From NCBI GenBank assembly GCA_900548005.1, contig URIZ01000006.1, positions 11,262-75,261 on the forward strand: 64,000 bases of DNA, given 5' to 3'. This stretch comes from an uncultured Eubacteriales bacterium. GTDB lineage: Bacteria; Bacillota; Clostridia; Christensenellales; CAG-917. The position numbers were made by a program, and so were the translations under genes. The notes beneath the pieces are model-generated. The model had not been told where the DNA came from and did no database searches. It saw only the letters and a program-made list of their open reading frames with translations. Below, piece by piece: positions 37,450 to 45,198 of this stretch; position 1 is the stretch's first letter; each line of letters begins with the position of its first letter.

Positions 37450-37917
37450 TTATTGCTTTATTATGCCACGCTCTATAAGAAACTGTTCAAGCACTTCGGC
37501 GGCGTCTCCGCACATCTTTGCGCACGGGCGCGTGCGATAGTATTCGGGAGTGCGAGCGTCGGGAGTCGGATTGGTAGTGGCTCTTGCACCAAGAATTTCA
37601 CGACAGACGATAGAGCCGTTTATCTCTTTGAACCGTCTTGCAAGCTCTTGTATTCTGGCATAATGTTGCGCCTTTTGCGCTTGCGCGTCGGGCGCATCGG
37701 GATAGGAATAACCTTCGAGCAAGCCTTCCACGATAAACATGCCGCTCACCGCTCCGCACACTTCTCTGAGCCTGCCCATGCCGCCGCCAAAGGACGAGCA
37801 AAGCATAAGTGCCTGTTTGCCTTCAAAGCCCGTGACGTCCGAAAAGGCGAGCACCACCGCTTGCGCGCAGCTGTATCCGTCAACAAAATTCTTTTCTGCA
37901 ATTTCGCGTCTTGTCAT
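37450..37917 (-). CDS. C_GCAxxG_C_C family redox-type protein
   Basis: 155 residues. Conserved cysteines in DGYSCAQAV, MLCSSFGGGMGR, EVCGAVSG, IVCREILG and RPCAKMCGD match the C-GCAxxG-C-C family of anaerobes, thought to bind a metal or cofactor; function unproven. It starts one base after the Mrp ATPase stop, which suggests a tie to Fe-S cluster handling. Confidence 0.88.
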   Translation of the reverse strand: MTRREIAEKNFVDGYSCAQAVVLAFSDVTGFEGKQALMLCSSFGGGMGRLREVCGAVSGMFIVEGLLEGYSYPDAPDAQAQKAQHYARIQELARRFKEINGSIVCREILGARATTNPTPDARTPEYYRTRPCAKMCGDAAEVLEQFLIERGIIKQ

Positions 37918-37918
37918 A

Positions 37919-38731
37919 TCAGTTTTCGATTGCGTCAAGCGCAGGTTTGAGATATTTCTCGGCATCGATTTTTTCCACTTCGCCCGCGTCCACGGCTTGC
38001 GCGATTGCTCTGTCCATAGGCAACTTGCCAAGCACTGCAAGGTCGAAATCTTTTGCGATCTTGTCCACGTTGCCGCTGCCGAAGATGTCAATCTTCTTGC
38101 CGCAGTCGGGGCATTCGATATAGCTCATGTTTTCAACAACGCCGTAGATGTGGATGTTCATCTTGTTTGCCATCTTCACTGCCTTTTCCACGATCATGGA
38201 CACAAGGTCTTGCGGAGATGTGACGATTATTATGCCGTCAAGTTTGATGGATTGAAACACCGTGAGCGGCACATCGCCCGTTCCCGGAGGCATATCCACA
38301 AACATAAAGTCCACGTCGTCCCACACAACGTCCGTCCAAAACTGTTTCACCATGCCGGCGATGACAGGGCCGCGCCATATCACGGGATCGTTCTCGTTGT
38401 CAAGAAGAAGGTTGGACGACACCACTTTGATGCCGAACGCGCTCTGACGGGGATAGAGTCCGTTTTCGTCAGCGTCTATGCCGCCACTGATGCCAAAGGC
38501 TCTGGGGATGGACGGGCCCGTGATGTCCGCATCCAAAATGGCAACCGATTTGCCTTGTTTTGCTTTGCCCACGGCAAGCAGTGACGTGACGAGAGATTTG
38601 CCCACTCCGCCTTTGCCGCTGACGATGCCGATGACTTTTTTGACGTTGGAAAACTCGTTTGTGTTTTCCTTGACGATTCTCGATGCGCAGTCTTTTCCGC
38701 AAGACTCGCAATCGTGCGTGCATTCGCTCAT
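37919..38731 (-). CDS. Mrp/NBP35-type P-loop ATPase (Fe-S cluster carrier)
   Basis: 270 residues. N-terminal cysteine cluster CTHDCESCGKDC, deviant Walker A GIVSGKGGVGKS, switch ILDADITGPSIPR, FVDMPPGTGDVP, and the CxxC MSYIECPDCG used to bridge an Fe-S cluster in the dimer. Acts in Fe-S cluster loading. AAGGAGTT before the ATG; coupled to the next gene. Confidence 0.94.
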   Translation of the reverse strand: MSECTHDCESCGKDCASRIVKENTNEFSNVKKVIGIVSGKGGVGKSLVTSLLAVGKAKQGKSVAILDADITGPSIPRAFGISGGIDADENGLYPRQSAFGIKVVSSNLLLDNENDPVIWRGPVIAGMVKQFWTDVVWDDVDFMFVDMPPGTGDVPLTVFQSIKLDGIIIVTSPQDLVSMIVEKAVKMANKMNIHIYGVVENMSYIECPDCGKKIDIFGSGNVDKIAKDFDLAVLGKLPMDRAIAQAVDAGEVEKIDAEKYLKPALDAIEN

Positions 38732-38910
38732 ATATAACTCCTTGCGCTATCGCGCCAATTTTTTTGTCCTATAAAATTATACCACCAAAGCGGAAATAAT
38801 AAAAGCCTTTTGTCCAAATATTGTCGTGCGCACGCCCAAATCCGCGCGACAGCGTATAAAAACGCACCGATTTTGCAATAATTGCCGTAAATCAAAAAGG
38901 AGAATACCCT

Positions 38911-39501
38911 ATGAAACTCATCGACAGCAAAACCCTATCCAACCTTGCCCGCGCATACGCAGGCGAAACCCAAGCCCTGACTCGCTACCGTTTCATCGAA
39001 TACGGCGCGCGCAACGAAGGCTACTCCGCCCTTGCCGAAGTGGTGGACAAAGTGGTGTACAACGAGTTCAACCACGCAAGAGTGCTCTACACCTTCATTC
39101 AACAGGCAAGCAACAAAACCATCGAAAACATAGACGTGTCCGCAGGCTACCCCTTCAAAGAAAAGTGGAACCTCGAAGAAAATCTCAAACTCGCCGCCGA
39201 AGACGAAGAAAACGAAGTGAAAATCTACAAGCAGTTTGCAAAAACCGCGCGTGAAGAAGGCTTTGACGAAATAGCCGACGCTTTTGAAATGCTATCGGGC
39301 GTGGAGCACTGCCACAAACTTATGTTTGAAGACTTGCACAAGCAACTAAAAGATGGCACGATGTACAAGAAAGACAAGCCTGTCAAATGGAAATGCTCGG
39401 GTTGCGGCTATGAAGCCGAAAGCAAAGAAGCCTGGGACGTCTGCCCCCTTTGCAAAGCAAAACAAGGCGTTGTCATGCTCAAACTCTCGGACGGCAACTG
39501 A
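38911..39501 (+). CDS. Rubrerythrin
   Basis: 196 residues: four-helix ferritin-like diiron domain (EYGARNE, EFNHARVL, EDEENEVKIYKQF, EHCHKLMFEDL) followed by a C-terminal rubredoxin knuckle (CSGCGYEA, CPLCKAK). Reduces hydrogen peroxide in anaerobes using electrons passed through the rubredoxin centre. AAAGGAGA before the ATG; single gene, closed by a shared terminator. Confidence 0.96.
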   Translation: MKLIDSKTLSNLARAYAGETQALTRYRFIEYGARNEGYSALAEVVDKVVYNEFNHARVLYTFIQQASNKTIENIDVSAGYPFKEKWNLEENLKLAAEDEENEVKIYKQFAKTAREEGFDEIADAFEMLSGVEHCHKLMFEDLHKQLKDGTMYKKDKPVKWKCSGCGYEAESKEAWDVCPLCKAKQGVVMLKLSDGN

Positions 39502-39523
39502 TTTTTCATATTGTAATTCTGCA

Positions 39524-39564
39524 TACAAAAATAGACCGTTTATTTCAAACGGTCTATTTTTGTA
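39524..39564. terminator. Bidirectional terminator
   Basis: Perfect 18-bp stem (TACAAAAATAGACCGTTT and its complement) with A- and T-rich ends serving the convergent rubrerythrin gene and the 742-residue gene. Confidence 0.9.
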
Positions 39565-39571
39565 AATTGTT

Positions 39572-41800
39572 TTATCTTGAGTATTGATTCCCTGAACCCG
39601 TTATTAGATTTCTTGCGTCCACAACGTAAAATACAATAAATCTGTTATCGTTGATATACACAACAAGTGCATCTACTCCTTCATAAGCGGGAGACGAAAT
39701 ATAACGTTTCAGATATTTTTCTTCCACATATTCGTATTTATAAGTGTCTCTTTCGCCATTCTGCACATAGTCACAATATCCATTCGACATAAAACTTATA
39801 CTATTGGAACTATTGTACGTGTACTTATAATAATAGTTTTTCGGATCTCTGCTTTCTCCTCTTCCATCTGTATCTGTTGGATAAAACGTATATCCGTTCA
39901 TTGTATTGAAATAATATATTTTATATCCTAATATTTCATTAACCGTCACAGCATAAACGCCTATCTTGTTTTTGTGATTAGTCGCATCGTAATAAACAAT
40001 TATTGCATCCTTATCTTTGTAATCGGAAGAACTATAATTGGATATGTTCTTACAAGCCCATTTTGCAGACACATATTCGTACTCATATTCTTGCAAATCG
40101 GCATGTCCGTTTCTCAAATAGCACCGTCCATTAGAATCAAGTGTTATGCTTGAATACGAATTATTATTACTATACTCATAAGTCCCATAATAGTTTTTTG
40201 GATCCGTCCCCTTTGACACACTACCCGCGCCGCCCGTGGCAAATCTTGCTAGAAAAATTATGCCCGCAATAAGCATTGCGACGCCGATTATAGTAAAAAC
40301 TATTCCGACAATATTCAAAATCTTTGCATCTTTTTTTGTAAATGCCTTACCCGGGGTCGCATGCTCGTCCAAATTCAACTCCAATTGTTTGCTTGTTCCC
40401 GTAGTCAAATCGTCTTCTGCATACTTTAGTTTTTTTCTGAAAACATTTTCCGTGCCGCACTTCGGACAAATTCTCGTGAACTCATACGTATTATAATAGT
40501 CTATGTATGAATGATTTTGTTGCGGATTGGGACTATTTCCTCTGCGTTCTTTGCTCTCACTGCTTACGACTTTATAAGAATAATCGCCGTATTCCAAAGA
40601 TGATTTACAATTTCGGCATACACTTCGTTTGTAGGTGACCATTGATGATATAAACATACAAATCCAAACGATAGGAACAATGATTACCGCAAGACGAAGA
40701 CCTATTCCATAGCTCAAAACAATATATCCAACCGCAAGCACAATCAAACATATATAAATCATAGGCATTTGCTTAAAATGTGCTGCTAAGTTGGTGAAAT
40801 AATTCCCCTTTTTATCCTTTTTGCTAGGCTTGTTATTTTTATTTGTTTTTACAACGTTTTTATTGTTTTTATCATCACCTTTATTGTCGTCAAAGAAATT
40901 GACTTCGTTCGTTGCACCATTCCTTCCTGTTTTCGTATCTGACGCCGCTTGATTTGCAACATCACTCTGTTTCGTCGCCAAATTCGGCGATTCGGTTTTT
41001 GGAACGTTATAGTAATTGTATTTCATTCCCATAATGACCGCACTAAGGACAGGAACGAATTTCACGTTATTTTGTATTGAAATATTTTGCTCAAACAAGT
41101 CGGCGGATTGCTTGATTCTTTGCGACAACAATTCTGAATTGTTCACCGCCTTATCTTTGCCCGACAATGTTTTCTTCATAAAATCAGGCAACTTCATTGC
41201 AATATAATCTTTGATTGTGGATATTCTCAAAGCTATCGGATTTTGACAATCGGACATGCCATGAGCCAAATATACACCACGCTTTTCTTGTGGGGCAGCT
41301 AAATCTTTTGCAATTTCGTCAATCAAGTCAAAAACAACATTAATTGCAGTTGCATCGTCACAAGCAATGGCTTTTGAAAAATAAGTCGCCACACTATCTT
41401 GCAGTTTCATATACGAATTGTTCAAATCCGGCAAAGCAATGTTCATAGGATTCGGTGTAAACATTTGTCCCACATAACACTCTTTGGACAATTCTGTCAT
41501 TCTATTTGCTCCGTGAGCAATGGCAAACCCCGCATACGCACACGCAATACCGCATGATGAATCGGTGCTTAAAATCGACTGGCACTCGTCAAACATACCG
41601 TCATAATCGGCAGCTTGTTTAAGCGTTTCGAGTTTCTTCACTCTTTCTTCGTTGATTTTCGCAATCGTTTCTTCAACATTTGGAGCATCTGACTCGATAC
41701 TCACGGGTGAGCCACAATAAATACAGAAACCTTTCTTAAAATTCTCGTCCAATTGCAATTCTCCACCACAATTAGGGCACTTGAAGATCTTTACTCCCAT
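39572..41800 (-). CDS. Large zinc-ribbon membrane protein with two C-terminal repeats, function unknown
   Basis: 742 residues. Order: zinc ribbon (Cys 8, 11, 26, 29); helical region to about 265; asparagine/lysine-rich linker; two membrane helices about 346-388; second ribbon with CRNC and CPKC about 395-447; another helix about 494-520; then two repeats starting DPKNYYG (533) and DPKNYYY (652), each with YxY-rich beta strands and a hydrophobic end (DAIIVYY, DALVVYI). The topology would put ribbons in the cytoplasm and the repeats outside. AGGAGAAT before the ATG at 41800. Divergent XRE gene and palindromic promoter suggest dedicated control. AT-rich, probably acquired. Confidence 0.75.
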   Translation of the reverse strand: MGVKIFKCPNCGGELQLDENFKKGFCIYCGSPVSIESDAPNVEETIAKINEERVKKLETLKQAADYDGMFDECQSILSTDSSCGIACAYAGFAIAHGANRMTELSKECYVGQMFTPNPMNIALPDLNNSYMKLQDSVATYFSKAIACDDATAINVVFDLIDEIAKDLAAPQEKRGVYLAHGMSDCQNPIALRISTIKDYIAMKLPDFMKKTLSGKDKAVNNSELLSQRIKQSADLFEQNISIQNNVKFVPVLSAVIMGMKYNYYNVPKTESPNLATKQSDVANQAASDTKTGRNGATNEVNFFDDNKGDDKNNKNVVKTNKNNKPSKKDKKGNYFTNLAAHFKQMPMIYICLIVLAVGYIVLSYGIGLRLAVIIVPIVWICMFISSMVTYKRSVCRNCKSSLEYGDYSYKVVSSESKERRGNSPNPQQNHSYIDYYNTYEFTRICPKCGTENVFRKKLKYAEDDLTTGTSKQLELNLDEHATPGKAFTKKDAKILNIVGIVFTIIGVAMLIAGIIFLARFATGGAGSVSKGTDPKNYYGTYEYSNNNSYSSITLDSNGRCYLRNGHADLQEYEYEYVSAKWACKNISNYSSSDYKDKDAIIVYYDATNHKNKIGVYAVTVNEILGYKIYYFNTMNGYTFYPTDTDGRGESRDPKNYYYKYTYNSSNSISFMSNGYCDYVQNGERDTYKYEYVEEKYLKRYISSPAYEGVDALVVYINDNRFIVFYVVDARNLITGSGNQYSR

Positions 41801-41849
41801 TTCCAATTCTCCTTTGTACCAAAAATTATGCATATAGCACTGTTTTTAA

Positions 41850-41878
41850 ATTTTATAGGATTTTTTCCTATATGTCAA
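41850..41878 (-). promoter_or_regulatory. Promoter with palindromic spacer for the 742-residue gene
   Basis: Minus strand TTGACA (41873-41878), 17 bp, TAAAAT (41850-41855). The inverted repeat TATAGGA-5-TCCTATA (41854-41872) fills the spacer. Likely operator for the XRE protein encoded 60 bp away on the other strand (inference). Confidence 0.75.
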
Positions 41879-41933
41879 TACTAAATATGGAATTTTTACT
41901 ATATTTTGTTTAACAATAAAAAGGAGTGACGGT

Positions 41934-42143
41934 ATGGATATTAGAAAAAGTGTTGGAAAAAATTTGAAAATGGCACGCAAAGCCGTCGGTCTCACTCAAA
42001 AACAAATTGCCGAAGAACTTGGCAAGTATCAATCAGATTATAGCGAATACGAAACAGGAAAAATAGAATTGGATTATGAAAAAATCATATTCCTTTGCAA
42101 AAGACTTGATATAACCCCAAACGATTTATTTGATTTTCATTAA
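41934..42143 (+). CDS. Small XRE-family regulator
   Basis: 69 residues, essentially one helix-turn-helix domain: MARKAVGLTQKQIAEELGKY, YETGKIELDY, KRLDITPNDLF. AAAGGAGTG before the ATG. Divergent from the zinc-ribbon membrane protein and probably its repressor. Confidence 0.9.
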   Translation: MDIRKSVGKNLKMARKAVGLTQKQIAEELGKYQSDYSEYETGKIELDYEKIIFLCKRLDITPNDLFDFH

Positions 42144-42144
42144 C

Positions 42145-42175
42145 AAAAAGAACGGCAAAATGTGCCGTTCTTTTT
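42145..42175 (+). terminator. Terminator of the small XRE gene
   Basis: Stem AAAGAACGGCA/TGCCGTTCTTT followed by Ts; also usable by the opposite-strand gene. Confidence 0.85.
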
Positions 42176-42239
42176 CAAATCATAGCTTTATTGTGCGGAT
42201 TTTGCGATATAAACTGTCTTTTGTGCAAAAATACGCTTT

Positions 42240-42935
42240 TTAGTTGTATCCGCGCAGATCAACGTGGGGGACGGTGTTTTCAAAATAGGTCTTGAAACGC
42301 AATGCGTCCGCTTTGTCCACGGGAGTGTAGCCGTGCGCGATGCAACCGTCGATGTCTTTGTATTTTTGCATGAAATATCTCGGCGTGTTTTTCACCATGG
42401 CGGCGATCGCTTGCATGTCTTCGTCGGTGTGAAACTCTTTGATCAAAGTCGTGCGGAACTCGTGATCCACTCCGCTTTGGTTGAGAAGGTCTATGCTTGC
42501 TTGTATCTTGGATATATCCACCCTGTCAAGTCCCACGGTGAGCGGATATTTTTGGGGACTGTTTTTCACGTCCATAGCCACGTAGTCCACAAGCCCTTTT
42601 GCGAGGATCTTTTCCACGACGTCGGGGCGAAGTCCGTTGGTGTCGAGCTTTGTTTTGTAACCCATATCTCGCACTTGTTGCAAAAACTCGGCAAGATCGG
42701 GTTGCAAAGTGGGCTCTCCGCCCGTGACGCACACGGCGTCCACGAGCCCTTTGCGCTTTTGAAGATAGTCAAACACTTCTTCACCATTCATTTGCTCCAC
42801 CTTCAAATCGCCTATGACAAGGGGCGCGTTGTGGCAAAACGGGCAACGGAAGTTGCACCCGCCCGTGAAAACCGTGCAGGCGATGTTGCCGTCATAATCC
42901 ACCATTGAAAACTTTTCGTATCCGCAAATTATCAT
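42240..42935 (-). CDS. Radical SAM activating enzyme, NrdG-like
   Basis: 231 residues. The 4Fe-4S motif CxxxCxxC lies in GGCNFRCPFCHNAPL, followed by the SAM-binding VCVTGGEPTL and later DTNGLRPD. The family (NrdG2 type) is annotated as activating anaerobic ribonucleotide reductase, but the reductase gene is not beside it and relatives activate other glycyl-radical enzymes. The ATG lies 6 nt after a -10 box with no ribosome binding site. Confidence 0.87.
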   Translation of the reverse strand: MIICGYEKFSMVDYDGNIACTVFTGGCNFRCPFCHNAPLVIGDLKVEQMNGEEVFDYLQKRKGLVDAVCVTGGEPTLQPDLAEFLQQVRDMGYKTKLDTNGLRPDVVEKILAKGLVDYVAMDVKNSPQKYPLTVGLDRVDISKIQASIDLLNQSGVDHEFRTTLIKEFHTDEDMQAIAAMVKNTPRYFMQKYKDIDGCIAHGYTPVDKADALRFKTYFENTVPHVDLRGYN

Positions 42936-42941
42936 ACGCCT

Positions 42942-42970
42942 ATTTTAGCACACCGCGCGATTTTGTTCAA
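42942..42970 (-). promoter_or_regulatory. Promoter of the NrdG-like gene, abutting its start
   Basis: Minus strand TTGAAC (42965-42970), 17 bp, TAAAAT (42942-42947), then 6 nt to ATG. Implies a leaderless mRNA. Confidence 0.65.
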
Positions 42971-42992
42971 TGCGTTTTTGCACTTTTTGCTC

Positions 42993-43021
42993 TTTACATT
43001 GCGATTTTGCAATGATATAAT
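42993..43021 (+). promoter_or_regulatory. Chromate-transporter promoter with palindromic spacer
   Basis: TTTACA (42993-42998), 17 bp, TATAAT (43016-43021). CATTGC-6-GCAATG (42997-43014) is a perfect inverted repeat filling the spacer, a possible operator. Confidence 0.7.
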
Positions 43022-43042
43022 TTTTTCATATACAGGTGGGCT

Positions 43043-43798
43043 GTGAAAAGAAACAAAAAAACGTATTGGCTCGATATATTGAAACTGTTCGTCGTCTTCT
43101 TGAAGATCGGCGCGTTTTCGTTTGGGGGCGGATATGCAATGATTTCGCTCATCGAAAACGAAGTGGTCAACAAAAAGCAGTGGATCACAAAAACCGAGCT
43201 TGCCGACATCTTTGCAATTGCCGAGAGCACCCCCGGGCCTATTGCCATCAACACCGCAACCTACATCGGCGTGAAGCAATGCGGCATATTGGGCGGCATA
43301 GTTGCAACGCTTGGCGTGGTCATTCCGTCATACGTCGTGATTGTTGCGCTGTCCTATCTCATAGAAGCGGTCAAAGACAACGTGTGGGCGGGCTACTTTT
43401 TCAAAAGCATACGCATTGGCGTGCTTGTGCTGATTGCAAAAGCAGTGTTTTCTTTCTTCAAGGACCTACGCAAAAACGTGGTGTCCGTCGCGCTTGCAAT
43501 CACGGCGTTTTGCCTTGTTCTGCTCACAAACGTGAAAGTGACCTACATAATTCTCGCCACATTTGTCATAGGCGCACTCACCGTTGCGACAACCAATTTT
43601 GTGAAGAAGAAACTCTATCACTCGGTCGGCACTCCCGAATATTTCAACGAGCGCATAGGCTACAAACCCCAAAAGGACGAATATGTCCGTATATCGACAA
43701 ATTCCGCCGCCGCGGACAACGCTCTGCTCGAAAACAGCAAAAGCACGCTTTCGGACGGCGAAAAAGCACAAAAAAGCGAAAAGGAGAGCGCAAAATGA
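43043..43798 (+). CDS. Chromate transporter, first subunit (CHR family)
   Basis: 251 residues with a GTG start after AGGTGGG. The half-size CHR domain carries FGGGYAMISLIENEVV and ESTPGPIAINTATYIG. Short-chain CHR proteins come as pairs of opposite topology. A roughly 50-residue hydrophilic tail is unusual. The natural substrate in anaerobes may not be chromate. Overlaps the next gene as ATGA. Confidence 0.92.
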   Translation: MKRNKKTYWLDILKLFVVFLKIGAFSFGGGYAMISLIENEVVNKKQWITKTELADIFAIAESTPGPIAINTATYIGVKQCGILGGIVATLGVVIPSYVVIVALSYLIEAVKDNVWAGYFFKSIRIGVLVLIAKAVFSFFKDLRKNVVSVALAITAFCLVLLTNVKVTYIILATFVIGALTVATTNFVKKKLYHSVGTPEYFNERIGYKPQKDEYVRISTNSAAADNALLENSKSTLSDGEKAQKSEKESAK

Positions 43799-44394
43799 TA
43801 TATCTCGAACTCTTCTGGACGTTTTTCAAAATCGGGCTGTTCACAATCGGTGGCGGGCAAGCGATGATCCCCATGATCTCGCAAGAAGTCGTGCAAAAAG
43901 GCTGGCTGACAATCGAGCAAGTGCAATCTTTCATCGCCATATCCGAGAGTACGCCCGGTCCTTTTGCCGTGAACATTGCAACCTACACGGGCGTGTCGGT
44001 GACATCGTCAATGGGAATCGGGCAAAGCCTTCTCGGCGCGATTTGCGCAACGTTCGGCGTGACTTTGCCGTCCGTTGTCATCATAACAATCATCGTCCTT
44101 GCCCTTGCAAACTTCATCAAACGCCCTGCCGTGCAAGAAACGTTCTCGTACGTGCGCTCCACCGTGACGGGACTGCTTGCCGCCGTGTTTGTGAGCTTTG
44201 TGCTCTCCACGCTCTTTGGGATATCCAACGTGCTTGGCAGCGAGCCTATATCCTTTGACGTGATAGGCACTTGCATATTCGTCTTTCTTATGGCGATATC
44301 GCTTGTCAAGGTGAAAGGCAAGTCCCTGCCGCCGATTGCAATCATACTCTTGTCGGCAGTGATAGGCACGCTGTGTTACGGCTTTATTCATTAG
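43795..44394 (+). CDS. Chromate transporter, second subunit (CHR family)
   Basis: 199 residues, with IGGGQAMIPMISQEVV and ISESTPGPFAVNIATYTG, the paralogue of the first subunit. AAGGAGAGC before the ATG, which overlaps the previous stop by 4 nt. Confidence 0.92.
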   Translation: MIYLELFWTFFKIGLFTIGGGQAMIPMISQEVVQKGWLTIEQVQSFIAISESTPGPFAVNIATYTGVSVTSSMGIGQSLLGAICATFGVTLPSVVIITIIVLALANFIKRPAVQETFSYVRSTVTGLLAAVFVSFVLSTLFGISNVLGSEPISFDVIGTCIFVFLMAISLVKVKGKSLPPIAIILLSAVIGTLCYGFIH

Positions 44395-44458
44395 AACCGC
44401 CGCCATATCGGCAGAATATACGCGTGCTTGCAACGGTTGAAAACAAAAACACATAGAA

Positions 44459-44495
44459 AAAACGACGGAATATCCGTCGTTTAGTTTTTTTCTTT
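44459..44495 (+). terminator. Terminator of the chromate-transporter pair
   Basis: Stem AAACGACGGA/TCCGTCGTTT followed by a T-rich run; convergent with the next gene. Confidence 0.85.
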
Positions 44496-44508
44496 TTTGT
44501 TGTGCTTT

Positions 44509-45198
44509 TTAGACAAAGAAACGTTTTTTGATTTCACTGCCCAGCACTTGTCTGCCGAAAATCAGCGAAAACGCAATCTCTGCTAGTCCCACGCCGAGCG
44601 TTGCAAGGGATGCGATCCAGTTGTAACCCGCATAGTGCAAAGACAAGCAATAGTTGAGCGGGAACAAGGCGATCATAAACAGCGCAAGCACAAAGGAGTG
44701 GAAGGCATATCTATACCACTTTTTGGTGATGACTGCGGTGAGCAACGTCACGACGCTCAATGCGCCTGCCGCGCAAGGTATCACGTAAGAAAGCGCGATG
44801 TAGAACTTGCCAAAGTGCAAGCACACAAGAATCGCAAGGATCATCAGCCAGAACGTCGATCTGTAATAGAACGTTCTAAGATCCGTGCGGAAAAAGACAA
44901 ATTGTCCGATGACAAGCCAGAAGAATCCCACGGACGCAAGCCCGATGTAGATGATCGAATACACCTTGGAGATCACCGACGCAAGCAGCAAGCCCACAAG
45001 CGTGAGCACGGAGAGCGCGATAAACACGTCTCTGACGGTCTTTCTTGCGTTACGTCTTTTTTCGTTGGCGTTGTAAGGGGCAAAATCAAAGTTTTCGTCT
45101 GTTTTGTCCGTTGCCTCGACAAGTCCTGCGCCGCAAAGGGGGCAGTTGTCGTCATATTCGGGATGATACGTTTTGCAAAGTCTACAATATTTCATCAT
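44509..45198 (-). CDS. Zinc-ribbon membrane protein (DUF6320-like)
   Basis: 229 residues: an N-terminal ribbon CRLCKTYHPEYDDNCPLCG, a charged linker, then about six membrane helices. Proteins of this type often sit beside condensation-type acyltransferases in Firmicutes, as here; role unknown. The ATG overlaps the upstream stop by 4 nt, so the pair is coupled. Confidence 0.8.
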   Translation of the reverse strand: MMKYCRLCKTYHPEYDDNCPLCGAGLVEATDKTDENFDFAPYNANEKRRNARKTVRDVFIALSVLTLVGLLLASVISKVYSIIYIGLASVGFFWLVIGQFVFFRTDLRTFYYRSTFWLMILAILVCLHFGKFYIALSYVIPCAAGALSVVTLLTAVITKKWYRYAFHSFVLALFMIALFPLNYCLSLHYAGYNWIASLATLGVGLAEIAFSLIFGRQVLGSEIKKRFFV

